Below are positions 1-12,000 of a stretch of 64,000 nucleotides of DNA, in pieces; the stretch's first letter is position 1; each line of letters begins with the position of its first letter. Source of the stretch: Escarpia spicata (Eukaryota; Annelida; Polychaeta; Sabellida; Siboglinidae). The translations under genes were made by a program, and so were the position numbers. The DNA is taken from positions 48,656,408-48,720,407 of the forward strand of contig OZ023205.1 of assembly GCA_963995525.1 (NCBI GenBank). Direction: 5' to 3'. Under the pieces are notes generated by a model that worked only from the letters and a program-made list of their open reading frames with translations, did no database searches and was not told where the DNA came from.

Positions 1-45
1 CTCGTCCATGTCATGTCAAAGTTCCTCGAAGTGACGGATTCCGAG
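1..45 (+). CDS. Host gene exon 1 (3' part only)
   Basis: The window opens inside an exon. Fifteen codons (LVHVMSKFLEVTDSE) run to a GTGAGAG donor at 46, ending in phase 0, which is what exon 2 needs. The tandem array of intron 1 starts exactly at this donor. Confidence 0.75.
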
Positions 46-3000
46 GTGAGAGCCGCCATTACAGTCTGTGTTACCCTGGTGAGAGCCGCCATTCCAGTCT
101 ATGTTACCCCTGGTGTGAGCCGCAATTACAGTCTATGTTATCCCTGGTGAGAGCCGCCATTCCAGTCCATGTTACTGTGATGAGAGCCACCATTCCAGTC
201 TGTATTACCCTGGTGAGAGCCGCCATTCCAGTCTATTTTACCCTGGTGAGGGCCGCCATTCCAGTCTTTGTTATCCCTGATGAGAGCCGCCATTCCAGTC
301 TGTGTCACTCTGGTGAAAGCCACCATTCCAGTCTATGTTACACTGGTGAGAGCCACCATTCCAGTCTATGTTACCCAGATGAGAGCCGCCATTCCAGTCT
401 CTGTTACCCTGGTGAGAGCTGCCATTGCAGTCTGTGTTACCCTGGTGAGAGCCGTCACTCTAGTCTGTGTTATCCCTGGTCAGAGCCGCCATTCCAGTCT
501 CTGTTACCCTGGTGATAGCTGCCATTCCAGTCTTTATTACCCTGGTCAGAGCCGCCATTCCAGTCTATGTTATCCCTGGTCAGAGCCGTCATTCCAGTCT
601 GTGTCACTCTGGTGAAAGCCACCATTCCAGTCTATGTTACACTGGTGAGAGCCACCATTCCAGTCTATGTTACCCAGGTGAGAGCCGCCATTCCAGTCTC
701 TGTTACCCTGGTGAGAGCTGCCATTGCAGTCTGTGTTATCTCTGGTGAGAGCCGCCATTGCAGTCTGTGTTATCTCTGGTGAGAGCCGCCATTGCAGTCT
801 GTGTTACCTCTGGTGAGAGCCGCCATTCCGGTGTCTGTTACCCTGGTGAGAGCCGCCACTCTAGTCTGTGTTATCCCTGGTCAGAGCCGCCATTCCAGTC
901 TATGTTACCCTGGTGATAGCTGCCATTCCAGTCTTTATTACCCTGGTCAGAACCGCCATTCCAGTCTATGTTATCTCTGGTCAGAGCCGTCATTCCAGTC
1001 TGTGTTACCTCTGGTGTGAACCACTATTGCAGTCTCTGTTACTCTGGTCAGAGCCACCATTCCAGTCTGTGTTATCCCTGGTCAGAGCCGCCACTCTAGT
1101 CTGTGTTATCCCTGGTCAGAGCCGCCATTCCAGTCTCTGTTACCCTGGTGATAGCTGCCATTCCAGTCTTTATTACCCTGGTCAGAGCCGCCATTCCAGT
1201 CTATGTTATCCCTGGTCAGAGCCGTCATTCCAGTCTGTGTTATCCCTGATGAGAGCCGCCATTCCAGTCTGTGTCACTCTGGTGAAAGCCACCATTCCAG
1301 TCTATGTTACACTGGTGAGAGCCACCATTCCAGTCTATGTTACCCAGGTGAGAGCCGCCATTCCAGTCTCTGTTACCCTGGTGAGAGCTGCCATTCCAGT
1401 CTGTGTTATCTCTGGTGAGAGCCGCCATTGCAGTCTGTGTTATCTCTGGTGAGAGCCGCCATTGCAGTCTGTGTTACCCTGGTGAGAGCCGCCACTCTAG
1501 TCTGTGTTATCCCTGGTCAGAGCCGCCATTCCAGTCTCTGTTACCCTGGTGATAGCTGCCATTCCAGTCTTTATTACCCTGGTCAGAGCCGCCATTCCAG
1601 TCTATGTTATCCCTGGTCAGAGCCGTCATTCCAGTCTGTGTTATCCGTGATGAGAGCCGCCATTCCAGTCTGTGTCACTCTGGTGAAAGCCACCATTCCA
1701 GTCTATGTTACACTGGTGAGAGCCACCATTCCAGTCTATGTTACCCAGGTGAGAGCCGCCATTCCAGTCTCTGTTACCCAGATGAGAGCCGCCATTCCAG
1801 TCTCTGTTACCCTGGTGAGAGCTGCCATTCCAGTCTGTGTTATCTCTGGTGAGAGCCGCCATTGCAGTCTGTGTTACCCTGGTGAGAGCCGCCACTCTAG
1901 TCTGTGTTATCCCTGGTCAGAGCCGCCATTCCAGTCTCTGTTACCCTGGTGATAGCTGCCATTCCAGTCTTTATTACCCTGGTCAGAGCCGCCATTCCAG
2001 TCTATGTTATCCCTGGTCAGAGCCGTCATTCCAGTCTGTGTTATCCCTGATGAGAGCCGCCATTCCAGTCTGTGTCACTCTGGTGAAAGCCACCATTCCA
2101 GTCTATGTTACACTGGTGAGAGCCACCATTCCAGTCTATGTTACCCAGGTGAGAGCCGCCATTCCAGTCTCTGTTACCCTGGTGAGAGCTGCCATTCCAG
2201 TCTGTGTTATCTCTGGTGAGAGCCGCCATTGCAGTCTGTGTTATCTCTGGTGAGAGCCGCCATTGCAGTCTGTGTTACCCTGGTGAGAGCCGCCACTCTA
2301 GTCTGTGTTATCCCTGGTCAGAGCCGCCATTCCAGTCTCTGTTACCCTGGTGATAGCTGCCATTCCAGTCTTTATTACCCTGGTCAGAGCCGCCATTCCA
2401 GTCTATGTTATCCCTGGTCAGAGCCGTCATTCCAGTCTGTGTTATCCGTGATGAGAGCCGCCATTCCAGTCTGTGTCACTCTGGTGAAAGCCACCATTCC
2501 AGTCTATGTTACACTGGTGAGAGCCACCATTCCAGTCTATGTTACCCAGGTGAGAGCCGCCATTCCAGTCTCTGTTACCCTGGTGAGAGCTGCCATTCCA
2601 GTCTGTGTTATCTCTGGTGAGAGCCGCCATTGCAGTCTGTGTTACCTCTGGTGAGAGCCGCCATTCCGGTGTCTGTTACCCTGGTGAGAGCCGCCACTCT
2701 AGTCTGTGTTATCCCTGGTCAGAGCCGCCATTCCAGTCTATGTTACCCTGGTGATAGCTGCCATTCCAGTCTTTATTACCCTGGTCAGAGCCGCCATTCC
2801 AGTCTATGTTATCTCTGGTCAGAGCCGTCATTCCAGTCTGTGTTACCTCTGGTGTGAACCACTATTGCAGTCTCTGTTACTCTGGTCAGAGCCACCATTC
2901 CAGTCTGTGTTATCCCTGGTCAGAGCCATCATTCCAGTCTGTGTTACCTCTGGTCAGATCTGCCATTCCAGTCTGTGTTACTCTTGTGAGAGCGACCATT

Positions 3001-6000
3001 CCAGTCTGTGTTACCCTGGTGATAGCTGCCATTCCAGTCTTTATTACCCTGGTCAGAGCCGCCATTCCAGTCTATGTTATCCCTGGTCAGAGCCATCATT
3101 CCAGTCTGTGTTACCTCTGGTGAGAGACACTATTCCAGTCTCTGTTACCCTGGTCAGAGCCACCATTCCAGTCTGTGTTATCCCTGTCAGAGCCGTCATT
3201 CCAGTCTGTGTTACCTCTGGTCAGAGCTGCCATTCCAGTCTGTGTTACTCTTGTGAGAGCCACCATTCCAGTCTGTGTTACCCCTGGTCAGAGCTGCCAT
3301 TCCAGTCTGTGTTACTCTTGTGAGAGCCATCATTCCAGTCTGTGTTATCCCTGGTCAGAGCCACCATTCCAGTCTGTGTTACCTCTGGTCAGAGCGGCCA
3401 TTCCAGTCTGTGTTACTCTTGTGAGAGTCACCATTCCAGTCTGTGTTATTCCTGGTCAGAGCCGTCATTCCAGTCTGTGTTACCTCTGTTCAGAGCTGCC
3501 ATTCCGGTCTGTGTTACTCTTGTGAGAGCCACCATTCCAGTCTGTGTTACCCCTGGTCAGAGCTGCCATTTCAGTCTGTGTTACTCTTGTGAGAGCCGTC
3601 ATTCCAGTCTGTGTTACCTCTTGTCAGAGCTGCCATTCCAGTCTGTGTTACCTCTGGTCAGAGCTGCCATTCCAGTCTGCGTTACCTCTGGTCAGAGCTG
3701 CCATTCTAGTCTGTGTTACTCTTGTGAGAGCCGTCATTCCAGTCTGTGTTACCCTGGTGATAGCTGCCATTCCAGTCTTTATTACCCTGGTCAGAGCCGC
3801 CATTCCAGTCTATGTTATCCCTGGTCAGAGCCGTCATTCCAGTCTGTGTTATCCGTGATGAGAGCCGCCATTCCAGTCTGTGTCACTCTGGTGAAAGCCA
3901 CCATTCCAGTCTATGTTACACTGGTGAGAGCCACCATTCCAGTCTATGTTACCCAGGTGAGAGCCGCCATTCCAGTCTCTGTTACCCTGGTGAGAGCTGC
4001 CATTCCAGTCTGTGTTATCTCTGGTGAGAGCCGCCATTGCAGTCTGTGTTACCTCTGGTGAGAGCCGCCATTCCGGTGTCTGTTACCCTGGTGAGAGCCG
4101 CCACTCTAGTCTGTGTTATCCCTGGTCAGAGCCGCCATTCCAGTCTATGTTACCCTGGTGATAGCTGCCATTCCAGTCTTTATTACCCTGGTCAGAGCCG
4201 CCATTCCAGTCTATGTTATCCCTGGTCAGAGCCATCATTCCAGTCTGTGTTACCTCTGGTGAGAGACACTATTCCAGTCTCTGTTACCCTGGTCAGAGCC
4301 ACCATTCCAGTCTGTGTTATCCCTGTCAGAGCCGTCATTCCAGTCTGTGTTACCTCTGGTCAGAGCTGCCATTCCAGTCTGTGTTACTCTTGTGAGAGCC
4401 ACCATTCCAGTCTGTGTTACCCCTGGTCAGAGCTGCCATTCCAGTCTGTGTTACTCTTGTGAGAGCCATCATTCCAGTCTGTGTTATCCCTGGTCAGAGC
4501 CACCATTCCAGTCTGTGTTACCTCTGGTCAGAGCGGCCATTCCAGTCTGTGTTACTCTTGTGAGAGTCACCATTCCAGTCTGTGTTATTCCTGGTCAGAG
4601 CCGTCATTCCAGTCTGTGTTACCTCTGTTCAGAGCTGCCATTCCGGTCTGTGTTACTCTTGTGAGAGCCACCATTCCAGTCTGTGTTACCCCTGGTCAGA
4701 GCTGCCATTTCAGTCTGTGTTACTCTTGTGAGAGCCGTCATTCCAGTCTGTGTTACCTCTGGTCAGAGCTGCCATTCCAGTCTGTGTTACCTCTGGTCAG
4801 AGCTGCCATTCCAGTCTGCGTTACCTCTGGTCAGAGCTGCCATTCTAGTCTGTGTTACTCTTGTGAGAGCCGTCATTCCAGTCTGTGTTACCTCTGGTCA
4901 GAGCTGCCATTTCAGTCTGTGTTACCTTTGGTCAGAGCTGCCATTCCAGTCTATGTTACTCTTGTGAGAGCCACCATTCCAGTGTGTTTTACACCTGGTC
5001 AGAGCTGCCATTTCAGTATGTGTTAGTTGTCTCCAGTGCTCTGCAACATTCTAATAACTGACTGACCAAGTGATATATATTGTTGAACTTCCTGTTCTTG
5101 TCATCCTCAGTAGTCCCAAATTGAGACGGATCTGATATTAACATGATGTCCGAGTCACAAGGGATACACAGTCCACATTGGTGAGAGCCAGGTTTATACA
5201 GCAAATATACCATGCCCTGTCCAAGTGTTGAACTCAGAACACTGGCATGCCAGGTAGATGTGCTAACCACTACACTACCGCACTCTCATTTATATCCAAT
5301 CATTTATCTGTTGATAGATTGATTCACGATTTAATTCATTTCTTCATCCATTCATTGAATTATGAACTAATCCACACATTGACCCATCATGTGACCTGCT
5401 TATGCTTGTAGAGAGTGGTCGATGCACTGCGGGAACATGAGGGAGCAGTCAAGGACCCACTCAAGCCAATGCCAATCAACCTGAAGCCACTCCCACGCAA
5501 TACTAACACGACAGAGAAACTCTGGAAGAAAATCTACAGCAACCCCGAACTCTTCTCAAAGTAAGATCCTCAGCAACCCCAAACTCTTCTCAAAGTAAGA
5601 TCTTCAGCAACCCAGAACTCTTTTTCAAAGTAAGATCTACAGCAACCCAGAACTCTTTTCAAAGTAAGGTCTACAGCAACCCAGAACTCTTTTCAAAGTA
5701 AGGTCTACAGCAACCCAGAACTCTTCTCAAAGTAAGATCTACAGCAACCCAGAACTCTTCTCAAAGTAAGATCTACAGCAACCTAGAACTATTCTCAAAG
5801 TAAGATCTACAGCAACCCAGAACTCTTCTCAAAGTAAGATCTACAGCAACCCAGAACTCTTCTCAAAGTAAGATCTACAGCAACCTAGAACTATTCTCAA
5901 AGTAAGATCTACAGCAACCCAGAGCTCTTCTCAAAATAAGATCTACAGCAACCCAGAACTCTTGTCAAAGTAAGATCTACAGCAACCCAGCACTCTTCTC

Positions 6001-9000
6001 TAAGTAAGATCTACAGCAACCCAGAACTCTTTTCAAAGTAAGATCTACAGCAACCCAGAACTCTTCTCAAAGTAAGATCTACAGCAACCCAGAGCTCTTC
6101 TCAAAATAAGATCTACAGCAACCCAGAACTCTTGTCAAAGTAAGATCTACAGCAACCCAGCACTCTTCTCTAAGTAAGATCTACAGCAACCCAGAACTCT
6201 TCTCAAAGTGAGATCTACAGCAATCCAGAACTCTTTTCAAAGTAAGATCTACAGCAACCCAGAACTCTTCTCAAAGTAAGATCTACAGCAACCCAGAACT
6301 CTTCTCAAAGTAAGATCTACAGCAACCTAGAACTCTTCTCAAAGTAAGATCTACAGCAACCCAGAACTCTTTTCAAAGTAAGATCTACAGCACCCCAGAA
6401 CTCTTTTCAAAGTAAGATCTACAGCAACCCAGAATTCGTTTCAAAGTAAGATCTATAGCAATGTCGGGACTATATATTTCAGTTTTTCAGTTTTCTGTGA
6501 TAGCCTCACACACCCCAAAAGAGCTGTTTCGGTGCCAGTAAATCATGAGATATTTGCATGTTGATTGGAATGACTACAAATTGCAAATGTTCGTGGATGC
6601 AGAAGAGATGACAAAATTGACCTGGAGTTGGCTGAGCTGGACTCTCGCGAACCCGACAAGAACGCATTGACACGCGAGAAGATGTCGTCGATGAAGAAAC
6701 ACCGTGACAGCTACGACTACAAGCACACTGTTCAGATGCTTGGTGGGTGATCCAACTATCACATGTGTGACAGAGTATGCCTCGTGTGTGGCAGAGTGTG
6801 CCTCGTGTGTGGCAGAGTGTGCCTCATATGTGACAGATTGTGCCACATGTGGCAAATTGGGCCACATTTCTGACAGATTGTGCCACATGTGTGACAGAGT
6901 CTGCCATATGTGTGACAGAAAGTGCCACATTTCTGACAGATTTTGTCACATTTGTTACAGGGTATGCCACGTGTGACACAGTGTGCCACGTTTAATACAG
7001 AGCATGAGAGATTGTGTCACATGTGTGACAGATTGTGCCACATGTGGGACAGACTATGTGTACCACATGTGTGACAGATTGTGTGTGCCACATGTGGGAC
7101 AGACTGTATGTGCCACATGTGTGACAGATTGTGTGTGCCACATGTGTGACAGATTGTGTGTGCCACATGTGTGACAGACTGTGTGTGCCACATGTGTGAC
7201 AGATTGTGTGTGCCACATGTGTGACAGATTGTGTGTGCCACATGTGTGACAGATTGTGTGTGCCACATGTGGGACAGATTGTGTGTGCCACATGTGGGAC
7301 AGACTGTGTGTGCCACATGTGTGACAGATTGTGTGTGCCACATGTGGGACAGATTGTGTGTGCCACATGTGTGACAGATTGTGTGTGCCACATGTGGGAC
7401 AGATTGTGTGTGCCACATGTGGGACAGATTGTGTGTGCCACATGTGGGACAGATTGTGTGTGCCACATGTGTGACAGATTGTGTGTGCCACATGTGTGAC
7501 AGATTGTATGTGCCACTGAGTTTGAGTCCTGTGCTGCGGTGTTGAACTTTGGGCAAGTTTGTTTATTTACTCTACATTGCCCCAGTTCACTCAACTGTAT
7601 GAACGAGTACCTGGTTATAGACAGTGGTGGATATTTGTGTATGAATAGTCTTCACGAATTAATTGCAGCATGGCTGAATGCTTCCCTGAGAAGTCGAGAT
7701 GGTGTTCGATTGAACAGGTCTGTCAGGGAGTAAAGTGTTGCGCACTTTGAGCAGTCCTGAGGACTGTATACTGCGCTATACTGTATATTGCGCTATATAA
7801 GAACTTACCTTTACTTTTTACTTTCCATGACGCAGTGCTTCGTGGGTTCTAGGTCTGGATGATGGAGAGGACATGGAAGGGGAGGTGAACTCCCTCACTG
7901 GAGCCTTCCTCTCATTCCTCCTCCTCCGACACCTCCGCACCCGCGACCTTCAGAGGACTGTTAGTTGACCTTCATGATTCAAGAAAATATTTAATTAATT
8001 TTACATGTGACCTTGATTTGGCCCCAGCATAATTAAAAGAGTTATGGCCTGATTATTTTTTCTCACAGCATTTGTTATTATTATTAGAAGCAATTGCATT
8101 TTACTGACACCTTTTGAATTCTATTAATTAGAACATTACAATGAAGAGATGAAATTAATTTTTTGACACAGGCCCTTTTAAAATTATTTTTAATGCCTTT
8201 GCACAGTTTTACCTAGATACATGACATTAAATGTCTAACAATATTTATTATTTATTATCACTAATAAATTGCTCTAGTGGTCGGTTCTGTCTGCAGACTC
8301 TCAGTGTCCTGAACTACTTCCGGTCAGTGGAGAGGACACTGACCATCAACGACGCTGGACTGTCCTTGCAGGGAGGAGAGATGAAGGTTGTCACGTAAGT
8401 CTTGTACTGACCATGGAAACACAGCTGGTCATTGGGTCAGTATTGACCAGTGGTTTAACTGGGAACCATGTTTAAAGTTTGTTTATTTTTTATGGTATTT
8501 TTACAATAACAGAAAATAAATGTTGCAAAAGTCAAACGCAGAAATATAAACACCCCCACTGAGGGAAGATTATCGTATTAAAATGTTTCAGTATTAAACA
8601 CACAAAACAAAAAACGGCAAATGCTACCAAAATGTTAAAATATTTTAGTAATGCAATGTGACAGTTTTTCTGAAGGGTGGGTGGGCCATTGCTCAGAACC
8701 ACGTGCCTAATAACTAAACATGCCAAATGTGTAGAACACAATGGTTACCTTTACAGAACGTTTCTGATGTAAGCATATGTAGTACGTTTTGCGGTATTTT
8801 GAAATAGAATGTCACATGGTGGTTGAGCTGCATGTTGTTATCATGCGTCTTTGTCTGGCCAGTCCACAGAATCACCGCCAAGGGATGGACGGTACTCAAG
8901 GCGGGGCCGGTGGTCTTGGATCACAGAACCACATCCACTACACGCCCAAGGACTACAAGTGAGTTCCCCATTACTCACTTTCTATGAGGCTTTCTCTTCC

Positions 9001-12000
9001 ATGGAATGTTCTCATGCAATGTTGCTAAGTTATGTTTGATTGCTGTGTGTAGACGTGGTTTGTAGAGCGAGACTAGAGACTCGATCAAGAGAACCCGGGT
9101 TTGAATCCTGTCTCTGCCATTTTCTAACTTAAAGCAAGTTCGTTCACTTCACGTTGCTCCAGTTCTTTCAGCTGTATAAATGAGTACCTGGCAATAGACA
9201 GTGGTGGATATTTGTATGCGAATATTCTTCATGCAATAGTTGCAGCATGGCTGAATGCATCCCACAGAAGTCGAGATGGTGTTCGAGTGAACAGGTTTAC
9301 CTAGGACTAGGAATTCAATGTAAAATGTTTTGAGCAGACCTAAGGACTGGATACTGTGCTATATAAGAACATACCTTTACTTAATATGGTGTGTCTATGT
9401 GATTGTTGTCTGTACGATGTGGTGTGTCTATGTGATTGTTGTCTGTATGATGTGGTGTGTCTATGTGATTGTTGTCTGTACGATGTGGTGTGTCTAAGTA
9501 AGTGTTGTCTGTACGATGTGGTGTGTCTATGTGATTGTTGTCTGTATGATGTGGTGTGTCTATGTGATTGTTGTCTGTATGATGTGGTGTGTCTATGTGA
9601 TTGTTGTCTGTATGATGTGGTGTGTCTATGTGATTGTTGTCTGTACGATGTGGTGTGTCTAAGTAAGTGTTGTCTGTACGATGTGGTGTGTCTATGTGAT
9701 TGTTGTCTGTATGATGTGGTGTGTCTACGTGATTGTTGTCTGTACGATGTGGTGTGTCTATGTGATTGTTGTCTGTATGATGTGGTGTGTCTACGTGATT
9801 GTTGTCTGTACGATGTGGTGTGTCTATGTGATTGTTGTCTGTATGATGTGGTGTGTCTATGCGATTGTTGTCTGTATGATGTGGTGTGTCTGTGTGATTT
9901 TTTAACAGGATATGACAACGTGTAACTGAAAACAAGAAATTCTAAAAAATCACACATCCATTATTAGGCTTGAAATACTTATAAAATTTGGAATGACCTT
10001 CAGACACAAACAAATATTATAATATGAACTTGTTCTTGAAAGGTAATGATACATTGGGAAATAAGTCCCTCTGAAGTGACAAATTACTGCTCCGGAACTA
10101 CTTTCTTACTTTCCACATTGTAGGATCAGCGAGTCAAAGTTCATCCAGTTCTCTGACGTGGAGAACCATGATGACTTCTACTCGTACGATGACAGTCGAG
10201 TCCACGTCCAAGACCAGCGAGGCTTCTACATCATGTACGACGCAGCCATCGAAGACTTCAAGTAAGCAACACTTAGAAATATAACAATGCAGAATTTGAT
10301 GTAGGATATGGTTGGCAGTATTTGTGATATCATAACTCACAATGTTGTGTTGTCTAAACATTATCCAGTTGAGTACTTGGTAAGTTGAACAAATGTGCCC
10401 CTTTTGCTGCTCTTGACAGGAGGCTTCTAATTCTACCTCACTTCATTCAAGAGTGTTACATATCTTTTGTTTGGATATGTTATTTCACACTGGTTTAAAA
10501 CAGTATGTTTCTCTGTAACTGTACATAAATTTGCAAATACACAACACACAAGCGCAAGTCTTATGAATACATTAATATTGTTTTATTTATTCAAACTGCT
10601 GTTTTTTTCTTCTAAATTCTTTGCCACATCATGATGTAGCTTTTATACAAAACCGACAACTTATTTGATCAGACCATCACGCATGGAACATGTTTGATCA
10701 GACCATCACGCATGGAACATGTTTGATCAGACCATCATGCATGGAACATGGTGCTCCAGGGATTAGAGCACAGGACTGTCAGATGAAGTTCGAATCCACC
10801 TCGAGCCATTTTGAAAAAAGGGCTGTTTCGTTCACTTCACTTAGCCTGTATCTTTCGGAAGAGTCACTAAAAGCTATTGGTCTCTTCTGTCTGGTGTGAA
10901 GGAATGTAAAAGATCACACACAAGGAAATGGAAAACCTTCTGTCACAAACTCACAGAGCCAAAATAGTCTTGATCTACAGAAATCTATATGACACGGCTT
11001 TAGCTGCTCTAAACAAGTTCAGGACTGCTCAAAGTTCACTTTTCTCCCTGGCAGACCTTCTCTGGGTAGCATCCAGCCATGCTGCAATTAATGCATAAAG
11101 ACTATTTATACACAAATCTCTGCCACTGTGTATAGCCAGGTACTCGTTCATACAGCTGCGTGAACAAACTTGCCCAAGGTTCGACATGGCAGCACAGGAT
11201 TCGGACCCCGGATCTCTCGGTTGTCACTCTAGCCACTATGTAAGACTAAGCTATTTCTTTCCAGCAGATTGTCTTTTTTAAAGTGGTGACCCAGCCTTGA
11301 CATTATCTGTGACCATGTGTCGGCACACATTTGTAATTGTAGACACAGTTTCAGTACAACATTTACAGAATTACAATTGGTTTGTGAACAGTGGTATTTA
11401 ACTGTAACATTGAGAAACACTGTTCATCTTGTCAGGAACTTGGAGACGAACCTTCTGTTGATTGCATCATACTTCATTGACAAAGACACCATCTCTTCCA
11501 ACAGAAAGGTGGGTTAAGAACTCTGACTCCTCATGAAATGTAAGATTTTCACATCTTAAAACAATTCATTGTATCTTGATCAAATTATCACTGGATTACA
11601 TCTGTATGAAACAAATTTCAATTCTCAAACTACATTGGATTTGTGTTGGTTATTGTATAAATATATTTCCATTTTTATTTGTTCTAACAAATAAGATATT
11701 ACATCGCGAAATGCAGTAGTTTGGCTGAATAAAGTCATTTCTATTAAAAATATTATTCTGTATTCAATCAATCTACTTAATTTCACAACTTCACAGAATT
11801 TAAGGTTTTAGTGTCAGTTGATTTTTTTACTTTTTTCTTTATAGAACTTTAGTAGGTGTTGGAATGAACATATATACTACATAAAACATGGCATTAATGC
11901 CATATGTCACCAGTCCGTCCTTTAAAAACTACTACATACAGTGGAATTTCCCTTCAAATTCTTGGAAAATATAGCAACGTTTCCATAGAAACGTCAGTTT

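Noticed and set aside
135..5026. Many ORFs of 60-240 codons in the 5 kb array, both strands
   Set aside because: They are by-products of a 33-34 bp repeat lacking stops. Frames change between units and no single frame is kept.
6574..7594. Cys/His-rich ORFs (CHTCGTHNLSHMWHTQSV type) resembling zinc fingers
   Set aside because: Translation of a 25 bp repeat in all frames of the minus strand; the true exon 3 lies on the plus strand outside the array.
46..9903. Arrays considered as CRISPR
   Set aside because: Units abut without unique spacers, and the context is an animal gene with introns.
5170..11255. tRNA-like A/B boxes as functional tRNA genes
   Set aside because: No complete cloverleaf can be drawn; the boxes belong to SINE heads with SINE bodies.
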